Positions 1-6,711 of a stretch of DNA of 20,970 bases are shown here, in pieces; within the stretch, counting starts at the first letter, position 1; every line of letters starts with the position of its first letter. The DNA lies in contig SFMJ01000008.1 in NCBI GenBank assembly GCA_004553095.1, positions 1-20,970 on the forward strand. Direction: 5' to 3'. Source of the DNA: Bacteroidales bacterium. Lineage in GTDB: Bacteria > Bacteroidota > Bacteroidia > Bacteroidales > Muribaculaceae. Below the pieces are notes generated by a model. That model was given only the letters and a program-made list of their open reading frames with translations. It searched no databases and was not told where the DNA came from. The position numbers and the translations under genes are program-made.

Positions 1-2
1 CT

Positions 3-632
3 CAGCAACCGGTGGTAAATGTAGAGCCGGTAGAACCGGTGCAACCAGTGCAGCCAGTACAGCCGGTGCAACCCGTACAACCCGTACAACCAATACAATC
101 AGCGGACCCTGTACAGCCCGCCGGATATGGTCAGCCCGCCGGATATGGTCAGCCTGCCGGATATGGTCAGCCTGCCGGATATGGTCAACCTGCCGGATAT
201 GGTCAACCTGCCGGATATGGTCAGCCCGCCGGATATGGTCAGCCCGCCGGATATGGTCAACCTGCCGGATATGGCCAACCCACCGGATATGGCAATAATC
301 AGCCTATCGCGCATACCAATTACTTGACTTGGTCGATCATCATCACAATCGCCGGCGTCCTCTTCTCCGGTTGCTTGGGCGTGATATTCGGCATCATCGG
401 TATGGTCAATGCCAAGAAGGCTAACGATTGCTATGATCGCGGCGATAAGGTCGGTGGCGATGCTGCCAATTCGACTGCTCGCACCATGGTGATCGTAGGT
501 GGAATCGTCTGTGTACTCGGCCTCTTGGGAGTCATTGCTATGACCGCTCTGGGTGTATTCTCTGCCGCAAACACTCCCGCTTACGATATGTATACCGATC
601 CCTCTATCTATGATTTTTCATTATTCCTATAA
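3..632 (+). CDS. Pro/Gly-rich repeat protein with CD225 (dispanin-like) membrane domain, 5' end outside window
   Basis: The frame stays open to the left edge (codons Q-Q-P precede the GTG at position 12), so the true start is probably upstream and this entry is partial. Counting residues from the GTG: residues 10-30 are VQP-type repeats, residues 35-94 are ten QPA/TGYG hexapeptides, and residues 103-184 hold two hydrophobic segments (about 103-131 and 158-184) around a polar loop with KKANDCYDRGD and a small-residue stretch. That layout (NYLTW, first membrane segment, VNAKKAN, loop, second segment) is the CD225/dispanin pattern. By analogy with the next gene and with relatives, the missing N-terminus may be a GYF_2 (DUF4339) domain, which is inference. 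The protein is probably an inner membrane protein of unknown function. It lies 16 nt upstream of a second GYF_2/CD225 gene and could share the transcript that continues into the pse genes. Confidence 0.8.
   Translation, partial: QQPVVNVEPVEPVQPVQPVQPVQPVQPVQPIQSADPVQPAGYGQPAGYGQPAGYGQPAGYGQPAGYGQPAGYGQPAGYGQPAGYGQPAGYGQPTGYGNNQPIAHTNYLTWSIIITIAGVLFSGCLGVIFGIIGMVNAKKANDCYDRGDKVGGDAANSTARTMVIVGGIVCVLGLLGVIAMTALGVFSAANTPAYDMYTDPSIYDFSLFL
39..101 (+). repeat. 9-bp tandem repeat encoding Val-Gln-Pro
   Basis: There are seven consecutive 9-nt units: six encode VQP and the last is degenerate (IQS). Synonymous changes (gtg/gta, caa/cag, cca/ccg/ccc) separate the units, so this is an older, more diverged array than the 18-bp repeat just downstream. 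It forms a proline-rich linker in the CD225-type protein. Confidence 0.85.
114..293 (+). repeat. Ten-copy 18-bp minisatellite encoding QPAGYG
   Basis: There are ten head-to-tail 18-nt units with no interruption, nine encoding QPAGYG and the last QPTGYG. The units differ at only a few positions (cag/caa, ccc/cct, final t/c). Units 1-8 fall into identical neighbours: 1=2, 3=4, 5=6, 7=8, and units 7-8 equal units 1-2. This suggests recent expansion by duplication of single units and perhaps of larger blocks. Because 18 is a multiple of three, copy-number change keeps the frame and would only lengthen or shorten the linker. Confidence 0.95.
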
Positions 633-648
633 TAAGTAATCATTGAAA

Positions 649-1209
649 ATGCGATATTTCGCTATGATCGAAGGAGAACGGCGAGGTCCATACGAACTCG
701 CCGAGCTCGCTGATGCCGGAGTCCGCCCCGACACCTACGTCTGGTGTAAGGGGATGGACGACTGGCAAATGGCGGAAGATGTGGCTGATATTTGCCGCTT
801 CTACCGCCAGCGAATCTTCGACCTGACCCATCCCACACGGTCTGAGATCGCACGCCCTGCGAATCCAGCACCTCCTCGCGTGGTGACCGACACCTCGACT
901 CCCATCTTAGAAGAGGAGCCGGTGCCCTCTACATTTCCCCCCGTGGTGATTTTCTCTCTGATTCTCATCCTGTTTGGTTTCTTCCCTACTGCTATTGTGG
1001 CTCTGGTTTACTCTTTTAAGGCCAAGGCTATTTATACCAAGTATCAGATGAGCCTAAACGAAAATTCCCGCAGTCTATATTCCGAAGAGGAGCGGTCTTC
1101 GCTTCGCGCTCATGCCATCGAGACGCTTCGTCGAGCTCGATTGTGGGTGTGGGTTACTTTCTTCCTTAGTATTATTCTTTATGCCGTAATCGGCAAAACA
1201 CTTTTTTAG
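649..1209 (+). CDS. GYF_2 domain protein with C-terminal two-helix CD225-like membrane module
   Basis: The protein has 186 residues from the ATG at 649. A TTG six bases earlier is also in frame, but GYF_2 proteins normally begin M-x-Y/Y-F as this ATG does. Residues 1-50 are a GYF_2 (DUF4339) domain: MRYFAMIEGERRGPYEL, then LADAGVRPDTYVW and GMDDWQMAEDV, with the typical GP-Y/F and W-x-x-GM-x-x-W signature. Residues 60-95 are a polar, Pro-rich linker. Residues 97-123 and 164-182 are membrane segments, flanking a charged loop with KAKAIYTKYQ and RRAR that resembles CD225/dispanin. The GYF_2 domain is probably cytosolic and may bind Pro-rich peptides, such as the repeats of the upstream protein; this is inferred from classical GYF domains. 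The gene ends 11 nt before pseB, so co-transcription is likely. Cellular role unknown. Confidence 0.8.
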   Translation: MRYFAMIEGERRGPYELAELADAGVRPDTYVWCKGMDDWQMAEDVADICRFYRQRIFDLTHPTRSEIARPANPAPPRVVTDTSTPILEEEPVPSTFPPVVIFSLILILFGFFPTAIVALVYSFKAKAIYTKYQMSLNENSRSLYSEEERSSLRAHAIETLRRARLWVWVTFFLSIILYAVIGKTLF

Positions 1210-1220
1210 CCCTACGCTAT

Positions 1221-2243
1221 ATGCTTAATAATAAGTCTGTTCTGATCACGGGTGGCACCGGCTCGTTTGGTAAGAAGTTCGTGGAGGTGATCCTCCGCCG
1301 TTATCCCGATGTGAAGAGAATTGTCATATATTCTCGCGATGAACTCAAGCAGTTCGAACTCAAGCAGAAGTATCCTCACGATAAGTATCCTCAACTGAGA
1401 TTCTTTATCGGCGATGTGCGCGACGGCGAGCGTCTGGTTCGCGCTTGTCAAGGCATCGATGTCATAATCCATGCCGCCGCCATCAAGCAGGTCGACACTG
1501 CCGAGTACAACCCCGAGGAGTGTATCAAGACCAATGTCCATGGCGCTCAGAATGTGATCAATGCAGCACTCGCCACTGGTGTGCAACATGTCGTGGCTCT
1601 TTCCACCGACAAGGCTTGCGCACCCATCAATCTTTATGGCGCTACCAAGCTCACCAGCGATAAGCTCTTCACTGCCGCCAACAATATCAAGGGTAATAAC
1701 CCCGTGAAATTCAGCGTCGTGAGATATGGAAATGTCATGGGCTCGCGTGGCAGTGTAATCCCATTCTTCATCAGCCGTCGCGATGCCGGTGCCAAGGAGT
1801 TGCCTATCACTGATATGCGGATGACTCGTTTCAATATCTCGCTCGAGGCCGGCGTCGATCTCGTGCTCTGGGCTATCGAACATCATCTCGGCGGCGAAAT
1901 CTTTATCCCCAAGATCCCCTCTTATCATATCAAGGATGTAGCCACAGCCATCGCTCCCAACCTCCCACAAGTCGAGGTGGGTATCCGTCCCGGCGAAAAG
2001 CTCCATGAGGAGATGATCACCGCCACCGATGCTCTCAACACTATCGACATAGGCAGATATTATGCCATCCTCCCTTCGGTGTCGTTCTATCACACTCGCC
2101 AGGATTATATCAACCATCATCACGGCACTCCCGTGCCCGATGGGTTCCACTATAGCTCTGACAAGAACAGCGAGTGGGAAACTGTCGAGTCGATGCGCGA
2201 GAAAATCAAAAAGTATGTCGACCCCTCTTTCGAGGTGAAGTAA
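1221..2243 (+). CDS. pseB: UDP-N-acetylglucosamine 4,6-dehydratase (inverting), pseudaminic acid pathway
   Basis: PseB performs the first step of pseudaminic acid synthesis: it removes water from UDP-GlcNAc and inverts C5 to give the 4-keto-6-deoxy-L-arabino sugar, with bound NADP. The 340-residue protein is a full-length extended SDR. The nucleotide-binding glycine motif TGGTGSFG is at residues 10-17, the STDK segment at 128-131 (D130 and K131 match the catalytic Asp-Lys of the FlaA1/PseB family), and Y139-x-x-x-K143 is the SDR pair. IKQVDTAEYNPEECIKTN (88-105) and TDMRMTRFNIS are strongly PseB-like and separate it from retaining dehydratases such as PglF. The ATG at 1221 gives the normal N-terminus MLNNKSVLITGG. 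It heads the pse block, 11 nt after the GYF_2/CD225 gene and 34 nt before pseC. Confidence 0.95.
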   Translation: MLNNKSVLITGGTGSFGKKFVEVILRRYPDVKRIVIYSRDELKQFELKQKYPHDKYPQLRFFIGDVRDGERLVRACQGIDVIIHAAAIKQVDTAEYNPEECIKTNVHGAQNVINAALATGVQHVVALSTDKACAPINLYGATKLTSDKLFTAANNIKGNNPVKFSVVRYGNVMGSRGSVIPFFISRRDAGAKELPITDMRMTRFNISLEAGVDLVLWAIEHHLGGEIFIPKIPSYHIKDVATAIAPNLPQVEVGIRPGEKLHEEMITATDALNTIDIGRYYAILPSVSFYHTRQDYINHHHGTPVPDGFHYSSDKNSEWETVESMREKIKKYVDPSFEVK

Positions 2244-2277
2244 TAGGTGACGTTTAAGTTATAGGAGACTTTAAGTT
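2243..2277 (+). repeat. Imperfect tandem duplication carrying the pseC ribosome binding site
   Basis: Two adjacent near-copies, 18 nt at 2243-2260 and 17 nt at 2261-2277, share the pattern ATAGG-x-GAC-x-TTTAAGTT. They begin at the last base of the pseB stop codon and end directly before the pseC ATG. The second copy contains AGGAGA (2263-2268), the likely Shine-Dalgarno element, and the first contains AGGTGA. The leader therefore looks duplicated. Confidence 0.7.
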
Positions 2278-3444
2278 ATGAACAAACCGATCCCTTACGG
2301 TCGTCAGAACATCACCCCCGAGGATATCGAGGCTGTGGTCGAAACGCTCCGTAGCGATTACCTTACCCAGGGACCCCGCATCCCGGAGTTCGAACGTAAG
2401 TTCGCCGATTATGTCGGTGCCCCATACGCCGTGGCTGTCAATAATGCCACCTCCGGACTCCATATCGCCGCCAAGGCTCTCGATGTCAAGCCCGGCGACA
2501 GAGTTATCGTCACCCCGATGACTTTCGCCGCTTCCGCCAATTGCATCCGCTATTGCGGCGGCGATGTCACTTTCTGCGATATCGATCCGAAGACTTATCT
2601 GATGGATGAGCAGAAACTCCTGAAGATTCTCGAGGAGAATCCTGCCGGCACTTTCGCCGGTATGGTGATAGTCGATTTCGCCGGATATCCCCACAATCTG
2701 GAACGTTTCCGCGAGATTGCCGACCGCTTCGGCCTCTGGATCATCGAGGATGCTTGCCATGCCCCGGGCGCTTGGTACACCGATTCGATGGGCACTCGAC
2801 AGCTCACCGGAAATTCCCGATTTGCCGATTGCACGGTTTTCTCGTTCCATCCCGTCAAACATATCGCCACCGGCGAAGGGGGGATGGTCACTACTGCCAA
2901 CCCCGATCTCTATAAGCGTCTTAACCTCTTCCGCACCCATGGCATCACCCGCGACCCCGAGTCGCTGACTCGATGCGACGGCGGTTGGTATTATGAGATG
3001 CAAGACCTCGGCTTCAATTATCGCCTCACCGATTTTCAAGCCGCTCTCGGCATCTCCCAACTCGACCGCGCCGATGCCGGCCTCGATCGCCGTCAGCAGA
3101 TCGCTCGCCGTTATGACGAGGCCTTCGCCGACCTCCCCGAGGTGGTGACGCCTTATCGCGCTGATGATATCCGTCATGCTTTCCACCTTTATGTCATCCG
3201 GGTGCCCGATCGCAAGGGCTTATATGATTTCTTGCGCTCGCAGGGCATCTTGGCGCAGGTCCACTATGTCCCTCTCCATCTGATGCCTTATTACCGCCAA
3301 TTCGGCTGGAGCGAAGGGTCGCTACCCGTCGTCGAGGAGTATTATAACCACTGTCTCAGTCTCCCGATGTTCCCCACTCTGTCCGATGAGCAGCAGGAGT
3401 ATGTCATTGCCAAGGTGCGTGAGTTCGTGGCTCAAAAATCTTAA
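2278..3444 (+). CDS. pseC: UDP-4-amino-4,6-dideoxy-N-acetyl-beta-L-altrosamine transaminase
   Basis: PseC uses PLP and glutamate to put an amino group on C4 of the keto sugar made by PseB. The protein has 388 residues, typical of the DegT/DnrJ/EryC1/StrS aminotransferase family. Visible family marks are the opening IPYGRQNITPEDI (typical of PseC), DYLTQGP (27-33), NNATSGLH (55-62), the cofactor-ring aspartate in IIEDACHA (D158), and the PLP lysine K194 in SFHPVKHIATGEGG. The C-terminal part keeps the substrate-side segment FNYRLTDFQAALG. The start is set by the ATG at 2278 behind AGGAGA. The next gene starts 15 nt after the stop codon. Confidence 0.95.
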   Translation: MNKPIPYGRQNITPEDIEAVVETLRSDYLTQGPRIPEFERKFADYVGAPYAVAVNNATSGLHIAAKALDVKPGDRVIVTPMTFAASANCIRYCGGDVTFCDIDPKTYLMDEQKLLKILEENPAGTFAGMVIVDFAGYPHNLERFREIADRFGLWIIEDACHAPGAWYTDSMGTRQLTGNSRFADCTVFSFHPVKHIATGEGGMVTTANPDLYKRLNLFRTHGITRDPESLTRCDGGWYYEMQDLGFNYRLTDFQAALGISQLDRADAGLDRRQQIARRYDEAFADLPEVVTPYRADDIRHAFHLYVIRVPDRKGLYDFLRSQGILAQVHYVPLHLMPYYRQFGWSEGSLPVVEEYYNHCLSLPMFPTLSDEQQEYVIAKVREFVAQKS

Positions 3445-3446
3445 TT

Positions 3447-3452
3447 GGGAGG
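3447..3452 (+). promoter_or_regulatory. Shine-Dalgarno GGGAGG that sets the pseF-pseH start
   Basis: GGGAGG lies 7 nt before the ATG at 3460. An in-frame TTG at 3445 directly follows the pseC stop codon, but starting there would place the ribosome site inside the coding region and add five residues before the conserved MKFLAIIPARGGSKR. The ATG at 3460 is therefore preferred. Confidence 0.75.
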
Positions 3453-3459
3453 TGTCATT

Positions 3460-4635
3460 ATGAAATTTCTCGCCATTATCCCTGCACGCGGCGGCAGCAA
3501 GCGTATCCCTCACAAGAATGTGAAGCCTTTCGTAGGCATGCCGGTGATAGCCTATTCCATACGTGCTGCCTTGCAGTCGGGATGCTTTGATGAGGTGATG
3601 GTATCGACCGATGATCCCGAAATCGCTGAAACTGCCCGCCGATATGGCGCCAAGGTCCCTTTCATGCGTTCGGCGGAGACTGCCGATGATTTCGCCACAA
3701 CTGCCGATGTGATCCGTGAGGTGTTACAGCGTTATGAGGCTGATGGCTGTTCGTTCGATGCCTTCGCTTGTATCTATGCTACTGCTCCGTTCATCACTGC
3801 CGATCGACTCTGTAGTGCCGCCGACATCCTGACTCGACGCCGGGCTGAGGCTGCTTTCACTTGTGTGGAATATTCTTATCCGACTCAGCGTTGCCTCGTG
3901 ATCGGTGACTCCGGTCGAATCGGTATGCTCCATCCCGAGTATGCCAAGTCTCGTTCGCAAGACCTTCGCAAGACTTATCATGATGCCGGACAGTTCTATT
4001 TCTCCACTGTCGAGGCTTTCCGTCGCACCGGCACTCTCTGGGGCCCCGATACTCTCCCTATCATCCTCCCCGAACTCGAGGTGCAGGATCTCGATACCCC
4101 CACCGACTGGAGGATGGCTGAGATCAAATATTCCCTTCTCTCGATGCCGGGAGAGTTCTCTACCGAGTCTTATCGCTTCATAACTTATCCGCGGATGTCG
4201 CAGGAGGTGTCGCGAAGGGTGTTCGAGGGGAGAAATGAGCCTGATGTGCGAAGTTTTATGGTCAATCAAGAACCGATAGCTTTCTCCGATCACCTCGCCT
4301 TCGTCGAGAGTCTTGCCACTCGTCGCGATAAGCAGTATTATGCTGTTTTTACTCTCGATGGTCAGTTCGTTGGCTCGGTCAATATGGAGCGTATCGACGA
4401 GCAGAGCATGGAGCGCGGCATCTGGATCGATGCCGCCGCACGCCGCCAAGGGCATGCCCATAGACTTCTCTCTCAGCTCTATGCATATTTCGCTGAGGTG
4501 CGCGATCTGCGTCGTGTCGTCACCAAGGTGCGCATCGACAATGTAGCTTCCTTGGCGTTGGAGATATCGCTGGGCGCTCGAGAGTCCCACCGAGATGATG
4601 AGTATGTATATTTCGATACTTTTATCCAATCATAA
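3460..4635 (+). CDS. Bifunctional PseF-PseH fusion: pseudaminic acid cytidylyltransferase and sugar-nucleotide N-acetyltransferase
   Basis: This 391-residue protein joins two pathway enzymes that are usually separate. Residues 1-228 are a CMP-sugar synthetase (PseF): the CTP-binding PARGGSKRIPHKN at 8-20, STDDPEIAE at 49-57, YATAPF at 106-111 and DLDTPTDW near 210-217. This half activates pseudaminate with CTP. Residues 235-391 are a GNAT acetyltransferase (PseH) that acetylates the 4-amino group of the PseC product using acetyl-CoA. Its marks are RNEPDVRSFMVNQEPI (258-273), HLAFVESLATRRDKQYY (278-294), VGSVNM, the acetyl-CoA loop around RRQGHAHRLL (328-337), and RIDNVASLALEISLGA near the end. 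The two activities are step three (PseH) and the last step (PseF), so the fusion links non-adjacent reactions. Both halves look full length with no internal stop codon. It sits between pseC and pseG with gaps of 15 and 17 nt. Confidence 0.92.
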   Translation: MKFLAIIPARGGSKRIPHKNVKPFVGMPVIAYSIRAALQSGCFDEVMVSTDDPEIAETARRYGAKVPFMRSAETADDFATTADVIREVLQRYEADGCSFDAFACIYATAPFITADRLCSAADILTRRRAEAAFTCVEYSYPTQRCLVIGDSGRIGMLHPEYAKSRSQDLRKTYHDAGQFYFSTVEAFRRTGTLWGPDTLPIILPELEVQDLDTPTDWRMAEIKYSLLSMPGEFSTESYRFITYPRMSQEVSRRVFEGRNEPDVRSFMVNQEPIAFSDHLAFVESLATRRDKQYYAVFTLDGQFVGSVNMERIDEQSMERGIWIDAAARRQGHAHRLLSQLYAYFAEVRDLRRVVTKVRIDNVASLALEISLGARESHRDDEYVYFDTFIQS

Positions 4636-4652
4636 AAAATTCTCTCGTTGCT

Positions 4653-5642
4653 ATGAAGCGTCGTGTCGTGTTGAGGGCTGATGCCGCCCGTTCTATCGGA
4701 TTCGGACATTTCGTCAGAACGATGGCTCTCGCGGCATACTTGAGCCGCGATTTCGATTGCCGTGTTGCCTCTTTCAATCCCGACCTTCTTCGCATCTCCG
4801 ATTATCAACTCGGCCTTATCGCCGAGGCCTCAGCCACTCCTCTCCATCTCGAGGCTGCCGACCGCGATGCCTACGATGCCGCGTTCGTGGAGTCTCTCGA
4901 CCCGGAGGATATCGTAGTGCTCGATAATTATTATTATACTACTGAATATCAGCAACTTGTACGCTCTCGATGCCGAGCGCTGGTCTGTATCGACGATGTG
5001 CATGACAGGCATTTCGTGGCGGACGTGGTGATGACTTTTTGCCCCTTAAAGCGTGACGACTTTTCGCTCGAGGAGTATACACGGTTCTTTGGAGGTCCGG
5101 AGTGGTCGTTTCTCCGAGCCCCTTTTCTCACTCCGAGCCCTTCGCGCAGTCGAGATTATGTCGGTAGGGTAGTGCTCGCCATGGGGGGTGCCGACCCTTT
5201 CCGCCTCACCGATCGAGTCATCTCACTTTTGCGCGAAATAAATGCAGATATACATCTCAATATCCTCGCCGGACCGACCGTCTCGGTCTCTCATCTCGAT
5301 GATCCTCGCATCCAAGTGATCCGTCAGGCGGATGCTCGCCGCATCGTCGAACTTTTCGATTCCGCCGACCTCGGCATTTTCCCTGCCAGCACCGTCTGTA
5401 TGGAGGCGTTCGCACGTCGACTCCCTGTGGCTGCCGGGCATTATGTCGACAATCAGGTGGAGATCTATCATTATGGGGCGGAGCATGGTTGGTTCTTCCC
5501 CTTGGGCTCGCTCCTCGATGATGATGACGTTCTTCGCCAGAGATTGAGTTGTGCTCTATCTCCGGAGTGTCTTATATCACCGCCACCGGTCGATTTCGCA
5601 AGTCGCCGTAATGATATTATTGATATTTTCAAATCCCTTTAA
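4653..5642 (+). CDS. pseG: UDP-2,4-diacetamido-2,4,6-trideoxy-beta-L-altropyranose hydrolase
   Basis: PseG cleaves UDP from the diacetamido sugar made by PseH, giving the free sugar that PseI condenses. The 329-residue protein has a GT-B-like fold family signature. The N-terminal RADAARSIGFGHFVRTMALA (8-27) matches the PseG R-x-D-x(4)-IG-x-GH-x-x-R motif with catalytic-site H19. The second half has VLAMGGADPFRLT (174-186), the ST-x-x-x-E segment ASTVCMEAF (245-253) and NQ (267-268) for UDP binding. D115 and the loop near 113-119 (IDDVHDRH) also fit the family. The ATG at 4653 gives the standard N-terminus. It ends 3 nt before pseI. Confidence 0.93.
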   Translation: MKRRVVLRADAARSIGFGHFVRTMALAAYLSRDFDCRVASFNPDLLRISDYQLGLIAEASATPLHLEAADRDAYDAAFVESLDPEDIVVLDNYYYTTEYQQLVRSRCRALVCIDDVHDRHFVADVVMTFCPLKRDDFSLEEYTRFFGGPEWSFLRAPFLTPSPSRSRDYVGRVVLAMGGADPFRLTDRVISLLREINADIHLNILAGPTVSVSHLDDPRIQVIRQADARRIVELFDSADLGIFPASTVCMEAFARRLPVAAGHYVDNQVEIYHYGAEHGWFFPLGSLLDDDDVLRQRLSCALSPECLISPPPVDFASRRNDIIDIFKSL

Positions 5643-5645
5643 GCC

Positions 5646-6674
5646 ATGGATAGCCATTCCCAACATAAATGTATGATCGTAGCCGAACTTTCGGCGAATC
5701 ATAATCATGATCTTGAGATAGCGCGCCGGTCGATTGTCGCTGCCGCTGAGGCGGGTGCCGATGCCGTGAAGTTGCAAACATATAAGCCGTCGAGTCTTAC
5801 ACTCGATGTCAAGGCTCCTGATTTCCAACTAAAGGGGGGACTCTGGGATGGCGAATGGCTCTACGACCTCTACAAGAAAGCCTATACCCCCTACGAATGG
5901 CATGCCGAACTCTTCGATTTGGCTCGCGATTGTGGCATACAATGCTTCTCTACCCCCTTCGATCGCGAGGCTGTCGATCTGCTCGAGTCGCTCGATTGTC
6001 CTATCTATAAGATTGCCAGTTTTGAGGTGATGCACCTCGATCTGATTCGTTATGCTGCAAGACTCGGTCGCCCTATGGTCATCAGCACCGGTGTCGCTTC
6101 CGATCGTGAGATCCGCGAAGCCATCGAGGCTTGCCATGAGCAGGGTAATTATGATGTAACCATCTTGAAATGCACCTCGGCATATCCGGCTCGCATCGAA
6201 GATGCAAATCTCTCTCTTATCCCCGAGATGCGTTCTCGCTATGGCGTCAAGGTGGGTCTCTCCGATCACTCGGAGGGGAGTATGTTGCCCTTGCTCAGTG
6301 TCGCTCTGGGGGGAGTGATGATTGAGAAACATTTTATTCTCGACCGATCTCTCGGCGGACCCGATGCCGCCTTCTCGATGGATATCAACGAATTTGCCGC
6401 GATGGTCAAAGATGTAAGAAGGGCCGAAGCGGCGTTAGACCCCGGGGCAGGAATCCCCGAAACTGAGTCCTTAGATCGCTCCGGCCGCCAATGGAGCCGA
6501 TCGCTATATGTCTCGGCACCCATAGCTGCGGGAGAACCATTCACCCCGCAAAACGTAGCCTGTGTGCGCCCCGGCTATTCCCTACATCCACGCCACTACA
6601 ACACCCTGATGGGACGCCCGGCCTCTCGCCCCTACCAACCCGGAGACCAAATCCCCCCCTCCGAACTCCAATAA
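5646..6674 (+). CDS. pseI: Pseudaminic acid synthase (NeuB/PseI family)
   Basis: PseI condenses the 2,4-diacetamido-altrose sugar with phosphoenolpyruvate to form the nine-carbon pseudaminic acid, in a metal-dependent reaction. The protein has 342 residues. Residues 8-280 form the NeuB TIM barrel: IVAELSANHNHDL (11-23), EAGADAVKLQTY (35-46), FSTPFD (101-106), YKIASFE (121-127), CTSAYP, GLSDHSEG (204-211) and EKHF (227-230), with H208 and H229 as probable metal ligands. Residues 285-342 form an antifreeze-like SAF domain (RSLYVSAPIAAGEPFT to QPGDQI) that caps the neighbouring subunit's active site in this family. The segment GGPDAAFSMD (237-246) is closer to PseI than to sialic acid NeuB. It is the last gene of the block and is followed 37 nt later by a convergent gene, with no clear terminator between. 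Confidence 0.94.
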   Translation: MDSHSQHKCMIVAELSANHNHDLEIARRSIVAAAEAGADAVKLQTYKPSSLTLDVKAPDFQLKGGLWDGEWLYDLYKKAYTPYEWHAELFDLARDCGIQCFSTPFDREAVDLLESLDCPIYKIASFEVMHLDLIRYAARLGRPMVISTGVASDREIREAIEACHEQGNYDVTILKCTSAYPARIEDANLSLIPEMRSRYGVKVGLSDHSEGSMLPLLSVALGGVMIEKHFILDRSLGGPDAAFSMDINEFAAMVKDVRRAEAALDPGAGIPETESLDRSGRQWSRSLYVSAPIAAGEPFTPQNVACVRPGYSLHPRHYNTLMGRPASRPYQPGDQIPPSELQ

Positions 6675-6711
6675 CATATCTCAGTTGCAAAAACTTGCAA
6701 AAAATTTTGGT

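Noticed and set aside
114..293. CRISPR array
   Set aside because: Repeats are directly abutting, 18 nt, with no spacers and in frame with a protein.
99..327. Repeat-like open frames in other frames over the QPAGYG array
   Set aside because: An 18-bp repeat without stop codons is open in several frames; only the sense frame continues into a recognisable CD225-type domain.
1212..4629. Antisense open frames of 300-312 residues opposite pseB, pseC and pseF-pseH
   Set aside because: They lie exactly opposite strongly recognised genes, show no known motif and are explained by GC-rich codon use of the sense genes.
6675..6711. Terminator between pseI and the DUF3316-like gene
   Set aside because: Only A/T runs and a TTGCAAAAA direct repeat are visible, with no stable stem.
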